The notes beneath the pieces were generated by a model. The model was not told the DNA's origin and ran no database searches. It saw only the letters and a program-made list of their open reading frames with translations. 43,210 nt of DNA from CAZNVB01 sp964651495 (lineage in GTDB: Bacteria > Acidobacteriota > Aminicenantia > Aminicenantales > UBA8522), in assembly GCA_964651495.1 (NCBI GenBank), contig CAZYWP010000009.1, positions 1-43,210 of the forward strand, read 5' to 3'. A program made the translations under genes and the position numbers. Shown here one piece after another: positions 33,063-41,292 of this stretch. Each line of letters begins with the position of its first letter. Within the stretch, counting starts at the first letter, position 1.

Positions 33063-36000
33063 ATGAAAAAAGTATGGATGGGGCTTTGTTTCTTCTCGGT
33101 TTTGGCATTGCTCCTGTGCCTCCAGGCGGGAGGCCAGGCGGTCTGCGAACGGCAGGAAGTCGGGCGGTTTCAAGCCTATGGCGACGGGGATAACTCCAAG
33201 ATCGGCCAGCGCGATGGGATCACCGACGAGGACGGGCTGGTTTTGAGGCTCAACCAGAAGGGCGCGAATTTCACTCAATCCGCCAACTATCCCGTGACGA
33301 CGAACTGGCGGATGACCGGTGCATCCGCAGACGTAAACGGCGATGGGCTTTACGACCTCATTGAAGGCGGTCGCAATTGCGATCAATACACCTATCAAGC
33401 GGGGGATACCAATATCTCTCTCTTTACCTGTCTGGGCACGGACCCGGGAAACCCGCTGAGGTTCGTGTTTAGCAGCCCCTATTACATCAATTACCTATCC
33501 ACATTTTCAACTTTCGAGATCATAGCTCTTGGTGCCGGGGACTTTAATGGCGATGGCGACGCCGATATCGCCGCCCTCTCCTGGATGGGAAGGCTTTGGA
33601 TCTTCGAAAATTATTACGTGGAAAACAACCACAGCCCGGGAGATACCCCTGATTTCGATAACAGCCCGACTCTAGTAGGGAATTTGATTAACGATTCCAC
33701 GTCCGAGTACAGTTATACAAGCGACGGTCCACATTTTCGGTGGGAGAGCAATATCGAAGCGGTCGATATCGACGGCGACCGCGATCTTGACCTGATTGTG
33801 GGAGTTCCTCAACGTTATGCTTGGTCCCGCTGGGGTGAGGTCGTCATCTATATCAATAATGGATCAGGCACTTTTTCCCGCCTCCCCCAGGTGATTAACC
33901 CTTATCCCAATAATGATACGTATAGATACGGCGTCTGCGGAGTCGCAGCCGCCGATTTTGACGGCGACGGCGACGTTGACTTCTATGTGGGCGCGGCGAA
34001 CTCCAGGGATATCTATTTTTACCGGAACAACGCGGGGAATTTTTCGCAAATTTCCAGCAAGACCATCAGGATCCCCGCCAGCCGGGGTTCATGCACCTAC
34101 TTGCGCCAGGGGGATGTCGATAATGACGGAGATATCGACATGGTCCTGGCCACGGATGGCTGGACCGCCAACCCGCCTGGTGGATACGTCTTCTGGTTTG
34201 CCAACGACGGGACGGCGACATTCACCCAGAATTCAGTTCCACCGAGCGGCGCCCGGGTGTCTTCATCAGGCGACCTGGACTCGGGGGCCATCGGCGATTT
34301 TGACGGTGACGGCGACCTGGATTTCTTCGTCGCCGACGGCAACGACTCGCGCAACTGTTACTTCTTCATGAACGAAGTTTACCCGACCTATGTCGCCCGG
34401 GGCACGGTCAGTTCTATAAACCTGATCCCGTGCAATTTTATCGTCTCGGACCAGGCGATCGTCGCGGCAACGATCTGGGCGGAGTCCGACCTGCCGGGCC
34501 AGACGACCGTGACATATTATCTTTCCAATTCCGATAACGAAAACGGCACCCCCCGCTGGGAAGGCCCGGTGACATCCGGAGTCGAGTTCGAGTTTGAGAG
34601 CCCCGGCGACTTTCTGCGCTGGCAGGCCATCTTCACGAGCGCGGATGAAAGAGTCACGCCTCGGGTCCGCCGCGTCTGGCTTTCCTACAAGTACATCGAA
34701 AAGAGAGAGTATTCCCGGACTTCGCACGCCGTGACGAAGGTGGAGATCGACTCGGCCCATACGGGCGAAGAGGAGGTCCTCTACTCCGCCTCTTTCCAAT
34801 TCCCCAAGTGGAAGGGACACCTCCGGTCCTGGGATGTCACCACCCTCGACCTCAGCCCCAACCGCGGCTCCGTCCTCAAAGACATCCTTGACGCTAACGC
34901 TCAGCCGCTCGAGGACGCCGGAGAGATTCTGGCGGCCAGGAGTTATTCCACCCGGATCGTCTTCACTGCCCACGATGGGGACAGCGACGGCCAGGTGGAT
35001 GATCGCTTCAGGTTTGAGGCCGCCGCGGCGGACATCCTGGACGATTATCTCGACCTCGGCATCGGCAGCCCGGAGGTGGAGCCGCTGATCCGGTTTGTCC
35101 TGGGAGATGGGCGAGCCTGGAAGCTGGGCGATATCAATCACTCCTCGCCCAAGGTCTTGATCCCGCCCAATGAGGCCCCGAACCTGATGGGCACAGGATA
35201 CCAGGCCTTCAAAAACGCCCACCAAAACAGGAGGGTGGTTGTCCTCGCCGGCGCCAACGACGGGATGCTCCACTGCTTCGACGCCGCCACCCTTGACGAG
35301 CTCTGGGCCTTTATCCCCCACAATCTCCTCTATAAACTGAAGAGGATGAAGGTGGTCGACCCGGACTGCGGCGAGTTCCTCAACCACCATTTCTTCGTCG
35401 ACGGCACACCGACCATCAAGGACGTCTATTTCGGAAATCAATGGCACACCGTCCTTGTCTGCGGACAGGGAGCCGGCTGGGGCCTAAACCACAAATGCTA
35501 TTACTTTGCCCTCGAGATCACCGATCCCCTCAACCCCCAGCCGCTCTGGGAATTCACCGATCAGTACATGGGCGAAACTTGGTCCGTGCCCGCGATCGCT
35601 AAAATCGAGGCGACCGACCGCTGGGTCGTTTTCTTCGGCTCCGGCTACGACAACGACGGCGACCCGACGGAAAACATCGGGCACTATTTCTATGCCGTGG
35701 ATGTAGAAAACGGGTCCCTGCTCAGGTCTTTTGAAATCGCCGAACAGCCCGAACCGGCGAGTCCCTTCGGCATCCAGAACACCCTTCCCGGCTCGCCGAC
35801 GGTGGTCGACATAGACAATGATGGATATGCGGACGCGGTCTATTTCGGCGACCTCAAGGGCAGGATGTGGAAGATCGACCTCACCGATGCAGTGAGGGAC
35901 TGGGAACCGGCGGTCATCTACCAGGATCCGTACATGCATCCGATCATCACCAAGCCGGCCGCCTATGCCGATATGGTAGAGCAGCGCGTCCGGCTGTATT

Positions 36001-36590
36001 TTGGGACCGGCGGAGATGACCGAGCTCCCGGGGACGGTTCGTATTCTATTCTTGCCCTTGTCGACGGCACGCTGACTTCGAGCGTCGAGTGGTATATCGG
36101 CCCGGCCGACCTGGGGATTCGGCTCAGCCTGCCCGGGGACGCAAGAAAGGGCGAATTCAATCCCGGCGAAAGAGTCTGGGCCGACCCGGTCCTATCCGAT
36201 AGAATCGTTTACATCGCCACTCTGACTGGAAGCATCGAAGCCCTGAACCCCTGCTTGACGCTGACCGGACAGGGCAGGATTTACGCCCGCTACATCCTGG
36301 GCAACCAGGCCGGCGGCTCCGCTCTGTTGACCGCGGAGGGCGCGACTATCCCATATCTCGAGACCAAGCAAAAGGTCCGCTCCGCCGTGACGACGGGTGA
36401 AACCCAGGTCGTCACCAGCGGAGAGCAGACCCTGCACATGAGGAAGGTCTTCATCCAGAGCTACACCCAGCCGGGCGAGGGCGGGCCTGAGCCGCCGAGC
36501 CAGGTGCTGGCTCAGCCGACTCCTCAAACGGCGCTCCTCATCCGGTCGTGGCGCGAGGTTTACAAGGTCTTGAAAATCAGGACGATTTAG
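33063..36590 (+). CDS. PilY1-like pilus tip protein with N-terminal FG-GAP/VCBS repeats
   Basis: An 1175-residue secreted protein with a signal peptide (MKKVWMGLCFFSVLALLLCL). The N-terminal half has six FG-GAP/VCBS-type repeats, each with a DxDGDGxxD-like calcium loop: near residues 90, 160, 236, 299, 352 and 413. Residues about 640-1175 match the PilY1 C-terminal propeller: VVVLAGANDGMLHCFDAA (about 725), HHFFVDGTPTIKDVY, and DIDNDGYADAVYFGDLKG (about 916), which is the PilY1 calcium site. There is no von Willebrand A domain as in Pseudomonas PilY1; the FG-GAP blades stand in its place. Expected role: pilus tip adhesin and calcium-dependent control of retraction. AAGGAAG precedes the ATG. 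Last gene of the operon; no pilE follows. Confidence 0.87.
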   Translation: MKKVWMGLCFFSVLALLLCLQAGGQAVCERQEVGRFQAYGDGDNSKIGQRDGITDEDGLVLRLNQKGANFTQSANYPVTTNWRMTGASADVNGDGLYDLIEGGRNCDQYTYQAGDTNISLFTCLGTDPGNPLRFVFSSPYYINYLSTFSTFEIIALGAGDFNGDGDADIAALSWMGRLWIFENYYVENNHSPGDTPDFDNSPTLVGNLINDSTSEYSYTSDGPHFRWESNIEAVDIDGDRDLDLIVGVPQRYAWSRWGEVVIYINNGSGTFSRLPQVINPYPNNDTYRYGVCGVAAADFDGDGDVDFYVGAANSRDIYFYRNNAGNFSQISSKTIRIPASRGSCTYLRQGDVDNDGDIDMVLATDGWTANPPGGYVFWFANDGTATFTQNSVPPSGARVSSSGDLDSGAIGDFDGDGDLDFFVADGNDSRNCYFFMNEVYPTYVARGTVSSINLIPCNFIVSDQAIVAATIWAESDLPGQTTVTYYLSNSDNENGTPRWEGPVTSGVEFEFESPGDFLRWQAIFTSADERVTPRVRRVWLSYKYIEKREYSRTSHAVTKVEIDSAHTGEEEVLYSASFQFPKWKGHLRSWDVTTLDLSPNRGSVLKDILDANAQPLEDAGEILAARSYSTRIVFTAHDGDSDGQVDDRFRFEAAAADILDDYLDLGIGSPEVEPLIRFVLGDGRAWKLGDINHSSPKVLIPPNEAPNLMGTGYQAFKNAHQNRRVVVLAGANDGMLHCFDAATLDELWAFIPHNLLYKLKRMKVVDPDCGEFLNHHFFVDGTPTIKDVYFGNQWHTVLVCGQGAGWGLNHKCYYFALEITDPLNPQPLWEFTDQYMGETWSVPAIAKIEATDRWVVFFGSGYDNDGDPTENIGHYFYAVDVENGSLLRSFEIAEQPEPASPFGIQNTLPGSPTVVDIDNDGYADAVYFGDLKGRMWKIDLTDAVRDWEPAVIYQDPYMHPIITKPAAYADMVEQRVRLYFGTGGDDRAPGDGSYSILALVDGTLTSSVEWYIGPADLGIRLSLPGDARKGEFNPGERVWADPVLSDRIVYIATLTGSIEALNPCLTLTGQGRIYARYILGNQAGGSALLTAEGATIPYLETKQKVRSAVTTGETQVVTSGEQTLHMRKVFIQSYTQPGEGGPEPPSQVLAQPTPQTALLIRSWREVYKVLKIRTI

Positions 36591-36630
36591 AAAACGGCTC
36601 CGTCTCCTGAGCCTGCTCTATCCGTTTTCT
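36589..36630 (+). terminator. Hairpin after the PilY1-like gene, possible terminator
   Basis: AGAAAACGG (36589-36597) pairs perfectly with CCGTTTTCT (36622-36630), starting inside the stop codon; the loop is 24 nt. No T-run follows, so a Rho-independent terminator is uncertain; it may be an mRNA 3' end structure. Confidence 0.35.
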
Positions 36631-36730
36631 GTGGTCTGGAGGCCTGAGCGGTACCGTACCCGGGCTTCTGTGATCACCCGGCGGACGGTCGCCGCATCCT
36701 CTCCCCGCAACGCCCGGAGCGCCTAAGAAG

Positions 36731-36777
36731 CGGAGACACTTGCCCAAGAGCAGGTCAGTGTCTCCGGCAAATTGAAT
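36731..36777 (+). terminator. 10-bp hairpin followed by a distal T-run
   Basis: CGGAGACACT (36731-36740) and AGTGTCTCCG (36757-36766) form a perfect 10-bp stem with a 16-nt loop. A second ATTGAA/TTCAAT pairing and a run of seven T (36801-36807) follow downstream. It could end pilus transcription, but the T-run does not abut the main stem. Confidence 0.35.
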
Positions 36778-36827
36778 ATCTCCAGAGACGCTTCAATATC
36801 TTTTTTTATATGTATTTATCTCCCAAA

Positions 36828-36851
36828 CCCCTCCTAGAGAAATAGGAGGGG
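36828..36851. repeat. 9-bp perfect hairpin containing a Shine-Dalgarno-like arm
   Basis: CCCCTCCTA (36828-36836), loop GAGAAA, TAGGAGGGG (36843-36851). The 3' arm equals a strong ribosome-binding sequence and lies 3 nt before an ATG, but the reading frame there is only 32 codons. Confidence 0.6.
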
Positions 36852-36898
36852 ATAATGGTTAGCGTCTGTGGCAAGGTCGGTGCGGAGCGAGGACGGAC

Positions 36899-36927
36899 GG
36901 GGACGCGCCATGACAGGACCCGTTCCC
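36899..36927. repeat. REP-like short element, copy 2
   Basis: GGGG, 9 nt, then GACAGGACCCG (36912-36922) and TTCCC. GGGGACGCG pairs with the CCCGTTCCC side (eight of nine positions, one G-U), so it can form a hairpin. It shares its 11-mer and layout with bases 27-54. Confidence 0.38.
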
Positions 36928-36969
36928 ATCATATCATCATCGAAGATGCTTAATGGCGGCGGTGGCCGG

Positions 36970-36999
36970 TTGACAACCCGGCGATGGGGACAATATAGT
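36970..36999 (+). promoter_or_regulatory. Promoter of uppP
   Basis: TTGACA (36970-36975), a perfect -35 box, an 18-nt spacer and TATAGT (36994-36999). The start would be near 37006 with GAGGAAAT before ATG 37023. Confidence 0.75.
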
Positions 37000-37022
37000 A
37001 TTGGCCGACTGAGGAAATCGGG

Positions 37023-37811
37023 ATGAGCCTGTGGGAGTGCATCGTTCTCGGGATTATCGAAGGGCTGACCGAGTTTCTACCCGTCTCCTCGACGTTTCAC
37101 CTGATCGCCGCGGGCAGGTTGCTGGGCGTTGGAGCAGGGGAGTTCGCCAAGCTGTTCGACGTGGTCATCCAGAGCGGAGCCATCCTGGCCGTGCTGATAC
37201 TCTACTGGAAAAGGCTCAGGACGGACCCCGCCCTGGTCAAGAAGACGCTCCTGGCTTTCCTTCCCACCGCCGTGATAGCCGTTCTCTCTTATAGAACCAT
37301 CAAGGACATTTTTTTCGAATCCTATATCTGGATGATTACGATCTTCATATTCGTCGGCTTATTGTTTTTTGCCTTTGAAGCCCTGGTCAAAAAAGGGATA
37401 CTCAAACCAGAAAAGGCGTTATCCGGTTTGACCTATCGGAACGCGGTGCTCGTCGGGCTGGCCCAGTGCCTTGCCTTTTTCCCGGGCGTTTCGCGGGCCG
37501 GCGCGGTCATTCTGGCCATGATGGTCCTGGGATACAGGCGGGACGACTCGGCCGCTTTTTCCTTCCTCCTTGCCGTCCCGACGATCCTGGCGGCGGGTGC
37601 CTACGACCTCTATAAGACAAGGGAGTTGCTCTTATCTTCCGGGTCTTCTGTATTCATACTCCTTGTCGGGCTCGGAACCGCCTTCGCCGTCGCCTACCTG
37701 GCGGTGAAGTGGTTTATTCGGTACATGCAACGCCACACCCTCAACCTCTTCGGGTTTTATCGCCTCGTCGCGGGCGCACTCCTGTTCCTTCTGTTTTCAT
37801 TGAGCCGATAA
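37023..37811 (+). CDS. uppP: Undecaprenyl-diphosphatase
   Basis: A 262-residue polytopic membrane enzyme of the BacA/UppP family. It removes a phosphate from undecaprenyl pyrophosphate so the lipid carrier can be reused for peptidoglycan and other envelope glycans. IIEGLTEFLPVSSTFHLI near the N-terminus is the first conserved motif, with the catalytic glutamates and serines. AFFPGVSRAGAVI near 158 is the second, which usually reads PGxSRSG; the Ser-Arg pair is kept but the second serine is alanine here. About eight hydrophobic helices. It has its own strong promoter and stands alone, ending convergent to the next gene with 15 nt between. Confidence 0.94.
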   Translation: MSLWECIVLGIIEGLTEFLPVSSTFHLIAAGRLLGVGAGEFAKLFDVVIQSGAILAVLILYWKRLRTDPALVKKTLLAFLPTAVIAVLSYRTIKDIFFESYIWMITIFIFVGLLFFAFEALVKKGILKPEKALSGLTYRNAVLVGLAQCLAFFPGVSRAGAVILAMMVLGYRRDDSAAFSFLLAVPTILAAGAYDLYKTRELLLSSGSSVFILLVGLGTAFAVAYLAVKWFIRYMQRHTLNLFGFYRLVAGALLFLLFSLSR

Positions 37812-37826
37812 GGAACGGAAACCCGC

Positions 37827-39407
37827 CTAAGCCAACCCCGCCAACGGAAGGAGAAGCCGGAGGGCCGCCCAGATCAGTATTCCGCCGGTAAGGTCGATCA
37901 AGGTCCCGGCCCTGAGCATTTTAGTGATGGGGACGAGCCCGGACCCGTAGACAATGGCATTGGGGGGAGTGGAGACGGGCAGCATGAAAGCGAGACTTGC
38001 GCCGACCGTGGCCCCGATGGCCGGCGGGATGGGGTTAAATCCGGCGGCCTGGGCGACCGAGATCATCACCGGCACGACCATGGTCGCCGTGGCCGTGTTC
38101 GACGTGGTCTCGCTGACGATGATGGCCAGATAAATTCCGGCCAGGGTCAGCCCCCACACGGAGGTCGCGCCGAAAAGGTCGAGCAGCCCTCTCCCCAGCG
38201 CTTCGGCCAGCTTGGTCTGGAACATCAGGCCACCCAAACTCAGTCCGCCCCCAAAGAGAAGAAGCGTCCCCCAGTCGATCTGGACGGCCTGTTTCCAGCC
38301 AAGGGTGAACTCTCTTTTTTTCCAATTGACAGGCAGGACAAAGAGAAGCAAAGCGGCCATGACAGCCGCCACGGCTTCCGGCATCCGGGCATTGTAATGG
38401 CTGGAGAGGCGTGAATCAGTGCCTCCGAAGAGAGCCAGGATTCCCGGCAGGATCCAGAGAGATACGGCGACCAGAAAGGCGGTCAGGGCGTTTTTTTGCC
38501 CGCGGGTCCAGGGCCCGAGCCGGCGGAGCTCGGCCCGGACAAAATCGCGGCTGCCCTTGATCCGGCTGACCTCGGGCTTGTGGAGGAGGATCATGATCAA
38601 GTAAAGAAACCCGTACATGATGACGAGGAGGGGAACGGCGAACATCATCCATTGGAAAAACGGAATTTTCACCTGGGTGTACTTTTCGATCATGGCCAAG
38701 CCGATCAAGTTGGGCGGAGTCCCTACCGGCGTTCCGATCCCGCCGGTCGAAGAGGCATAGGCGGCCATCAACATCATCCCCGTGGCAAAGCGGAGGCGCT
38801 CGACATAAACCTTTCGTCCCGTCTGCGTGGCGATCATGTCCGCCATAGCCGAGATAATCCCGACACCGATGGGAAACATCATGGCCGTCGTGGCGGTGTT
38901 GCTGATCCACATGGAGATGGCGGCGCAGATGGCGCCATAGAAAAACAGGATGCGGCCGGGGCTGTTTCCCACGAAGCGCCGAGACAGCAAGCCATAGGCG
39001 AACCGTTTGTCGAGTCCGTGGGCGGACATAGACCGGGCGATGATAAAGCTGCCCAGAAAAAGAAAGATGATCGGGTCGGCGAACGGCGCAAAGGCAGATT
39101 TGGCGTCGGCGACGCCGGCGATAGTACAGAGACAGGGCCCCAGGAGAGCGGTCATCGGAATGGGGATGGGCTCGGTGATCCACCAGGTGATTACCCAGGC
39201 GATGATGGCGGCGAGTGTATGCGCGGGGGCGGTTAATGAGGGAAGAGGCAAGAAATAAAAAAGCCCGGCCATGGCAGGGCCAAGGAAAACCCCGACTGTC
39301 CGACGCCGGCGTTCAAAGCGTTCTTCGGCCGCGGAGAGCTTTTCTTCCAGAGGCGGAAGATTCTTGCCCTCATCGTCCGGACGACGGCTGGGCCCGCTGT
39401 TTCCCAT
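37827..39407 (-). CDS. SLC13/DASS family anion:Na+ symporter
   Basis: A 526-residue transporter of the divalent anion:sodium symporter family, which imports dicarboxylates, citrate or sulfate. Two SNT motifs define the substrate and sodium sites: MWISNTATTAMMFPIG in the first half and SETTSNTATATMVVPVM in the second, each paired with a re-entrant hairpin. GGIGTPVGTPPNLIG and MLPVSTPPNAIVYGSG are further family signatures. A charged cytoplasmic tail of about 37 residues precedes the first helix. A dicarboxylate is a more likely substrate than sulfate from the TPPN pattern, but this is inference. ATG 39407 has no ribosome-binding site and lies about 3 nt from the predicted transcription start, so the mRNA may be leaderless. 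Confidence 0.9.
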   Translation of the reverse strand: MGNSGPSRRPDDEGKNLPPLEEKLSAAEERFERRRRTVGVFLGPAMAGLFYFLPLPSLTAPAHTLAAIIAWVITWWITEPIPIPMTALLGPCLCTIAGVADAKSAFAPFADPIIFLFLGSFIIARSMSAHGLDKRFAYGLLSRRFVGNSPGRILFFYGAICAAISMWISNTATTAMMFPIGVGIISAMADMIATQTGRKVYVERLRFATGMMLMAAYASSTGGIGTPVGTPPNLIGLAMIEKYTQVKIPFFQWMMFAVPLLVIMYGFLYLIMILLHKPEVSRIKGSRDFVRAELRRLGPWTRGQKNALTAFLVAVSLWILPGILALFGGTDSRLSSHYNARMPEAVAAVMAALLLFVLPVNWKKREFTLGWKQAVQIDWGTLLLFGGGLSLGGLMFQTKLAEALGRGLLDLFGATSVWGLTLAGIYLAIIVSETTSNTATATMVVPVMISVAQAAGFNPIPPAIGATVGASLAFMLPVSTPPNAIVYGSGLVPITKMLRAGTLIDLTGGILIWAALRLLLPLAGLA

Positions 39408-39416
39408 TTGTTTAGA

Positions 39417-39446
39417 ATCCTATCACAGCACGGGGGGGCATCTCAA
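39417..39446 (-). promoter_or_regulatory. Putative promoter of the DASS transporter gene
   Basis: On the minus strand TTGAGA (39446-39441), an 18-nt spacer and TAGGAT (39422-39417) preceded by TGA, giving a partial extended -10. The start would fall near 39410, 3 nt before the ATG. Confidence 0.5.
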
Positions 39447-39463
39447 AGGGAATCGACATCGTT

Positions 39464-39492
39464 TTGACTTCGACTTGGGGGTATGCTAAAGT
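39464..39492 (+). promoter_or_regulatory. Promoter of the CstA-like gene
   Basis: TTGACT (39464-39469), 17-nt spacer, TAAAGT (39487-39492). The start near 39499 shows that the frame open from 39464 is not used in full; GGAGGAAAAGGAGC precedes ATG 39518. Confidence 0.7.
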
Positions 39493-39517
39493 GACTTTTT
39501 TTCGGAGGAAAAGGAGC

Positions 39518-41266
39518 ATGAACGTCCTGGCCGTCCTGGCCGTTGCCGTGGTCGCTTTCTTTCTGGCCAGCCGGTATTATTCCCGCTATATCGCCCGTGT
39601 CCTCGGCGAAGATAAAGACCATACCACTCCTGCTGTGAAATATTGCGACGGCCGGGATTACGTCCCCACCAAAGCCTATGTTGTTTTCGCCCATCATTTT
39701 TCCGCTATCGCCGGAGCCGGGCCGATCCTGGGTCCGACCATGGCCATCCTTTACGGCTTTGTGCCCGCCTGGCTGTGGGTTGTCTTCGGCGGCATATTCA
39801 TCGGCGCGGTCCACGATTTCACGGCCCTTTTTGTCAGCATGAGGGAGGGCGGAAGGTCGATGGCTGAGGTTGCCCGCAAGACTCTCGGCAACGCCGGGTT
39901 CAACCTTTTTATCGGGTTCACCATCGTCATGATCGTCCTCGTCACCTCCTCCTTTCTGAGCGCTACGTCCATATCCTTGACCTCCCTCTGGCCGTTGGCC
40001 AAGCTCGGCGTCAGCGAAGGTCAGACCTTCCTCAAGACGGTCGTCAGGGACGGCGTCGTCCTGGGCCGGATCGGCGGGATCGCTTCCATGTCGGTCATCA
40101 TCATTACCCTGAGCTCTCCTTTTCTGGGCTGGCTGATTTACCGGAAGAAAATCAAGACTGTCTTTGCTTACCTCGTCGCTTCGGTGATCTGCGTTGTCTC
40201 CGTCCTTCTCGGGATTGTTTTTCCTCTAACCTTATCGCCGACCACCTGGATGGTGATTATCTCCATCTATGTCCTGCTCGCCGCCGGCGTCCCTGTCTGG
40301 CTGATCCTCCAGCCGCGGGACTTTATCAACGTCCAGATCCTCTACGGCGGCATCCTGCTGATGATCATTTGCCTTTTTTCGACGGGGTTGGGCGGTTTTT
40401 CGGTCACGATTCCCAGTTTCAACCTCAAAGAGGGCATCCAGCATCTGGGCTTCATCTGGCCGATGATGTTCTGCACCATAGCCTGCGGCGCCATCTCCGG
40501 ATTCCATTCGCTTGTCGCCGGCGGGACGACGGGCAAGCAGCTATCCTGCGAGACCGATGCTCGGCGCGTCGGCTTTAACGCCATGCTCCTGGAATCCGTG
40601 CTCTCTGTCTGCGTCCTGCTGGCCATCGGCAGCGCGATGAATTTTATCGATTACAAATCCGTCGTCTGGCCCTCAGACCCGGCGGTTAATTCCAACCCGA
40701 TTCTTGGGTTTTCGCTGGCAGCTGGCCAGCTTTTCCACCAGGCGATCGGAATTCCGGTCGCTTTGGGCGCCGTCTTCGGCATTCTCCTGGTCGAGGGTTT
40801 TGTGATCACAACCCTGGACGCGGCGGTCAGGCTCAACCGCTACCTCTTCGAGGAACTCTGGGCCATCCTGTTTAAGAATACGCCCAAGCTGATGAAGCAT
40901 TATTGGTTTAACGCGGCCATTTCAGTCGCCGTGATGTGGCTGCTCGCCCATTCGAACGCCTTCAGCGCCCTCTGGCCGATCTTCGGGACCGCCAACCAGC
41001 TCCTGGCGGCGCTGGCTTTGTTGGCGATTTCTTCATGGCTGCTTCTCCGCAAAAAGAAAAATGCCTTTACCTTGATCCCGGCGATTTTCATGCTCCTGAC
41101 CACTCTCGCTTCATTGCTCATCCTGCTCGGAAACTATATCCGGGGCAAAAACTACTTTCTTATTCTTGCCGATCTTCTGCTGCTTTTTCTGTCGGCCGGA
41201 GTGGTCTGGCTCGTCTTAAAAATATTCCTTCGGCCAAGGCCGATGCCTGAAGCCAAGCCAGCTTGA
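39518..41266 (+). CDS. CstA-family carbon starvation protein (pyruvate/peptide transporter)
   Basis: A 582-residue polytopic membrane protein. Characterised CstA-family carriers take up pyruvate or peptides under carbon shortage. KAYVVFAHHFSAIAGAGPIL near residue 55 is the family signature. GGIFIGAVHDFTALFVSMRE, IACGAISGFHSLVAGGTTGK and ALWPIFGTANQLLAALALL are other CstA segments. It is shorter than the 700-residue E. coli CstA and fits the compact variants. The frame open from 39464 overlaps the promoter, so ATG 39518 with its double purine-rich ribosome-binding region is used. A small membrane protein follows 26 nt later, in the place where CstA-type genes often have a small partner. Confidence 0.92.
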   Translation: MNVLAVLAVAVVAFFLASRYYSRYIARVLGEDKDHTTPAVKYCDGRDYVPTKAYVVFAHHFSAIAGAGPILGPTMAILYGFVPAWLWVVFGGIFIGAVHDFTALFVSMREGGRSMAEVARKTLGNAGFNLFIGFTIVMIVLVTSSFLSATSISLTSLWPLAKLGVSEGQTFLKTVVRDGVVLGRIGGIASMSVIIITLSSPFLGWLIYRKKIKTVFAYLVASVICVVSVLLGIVFPLTLSPTTWMVIISIYVLLAAGVPVWLILQPRDFINVQILYGGILLMIICLFSTGLGGFSVTIPSFNLKEGIQHLGFIWPMMFCTIACGAISGFHSLVAGGTTGKQLSCETDARRVGFNAMLLESVLSVCVLLAIGSAMNFIDYKSVVWPSDPAVNSNPILGFSLAAGQLFHQAIGIPVALGAVFGILLVEGFVITTLDAAVRLNRYLFEELWAILFKNTPKLMKHYWFNAAISVAVMWLLAHSNAFSALWPIFGTANQLLAALALLAISSWLLLRKKKNAFTLIPAIFMLLTTLASLLILLGNYIRGKNYFLILADLLLLFLSAGVVWLVLKIFLRPRPMPEAKPA

Positions 41267-41292
41267 TTTTCAGAGAAGAGAAGGGGAGTGCT

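Larger units (their letters stand above)
36591..37022. other. Non-coding region with three hairpins, a REP-like repeat and the uppP promoter
   Basis: About 430 bases with no supported gene. It holds three perfect inverted repeats (36589-36630, 36731-36766, 36828-36851), a REP-like element (36899-36927) and the uppP promoter. A 32-codon frame at 36855 begins after AGGAGGGG, but it overlaps the repeat and is not called. Confidence 0.7.

Noticed and set aside
36855..36953. 32-codon frame after an AGGAGGGG sequence
   Set aside because: The ribosome-binding sequence is one arm of a perfect hairpin and the frame runs through a REP-like repeat; the peptide looks random.
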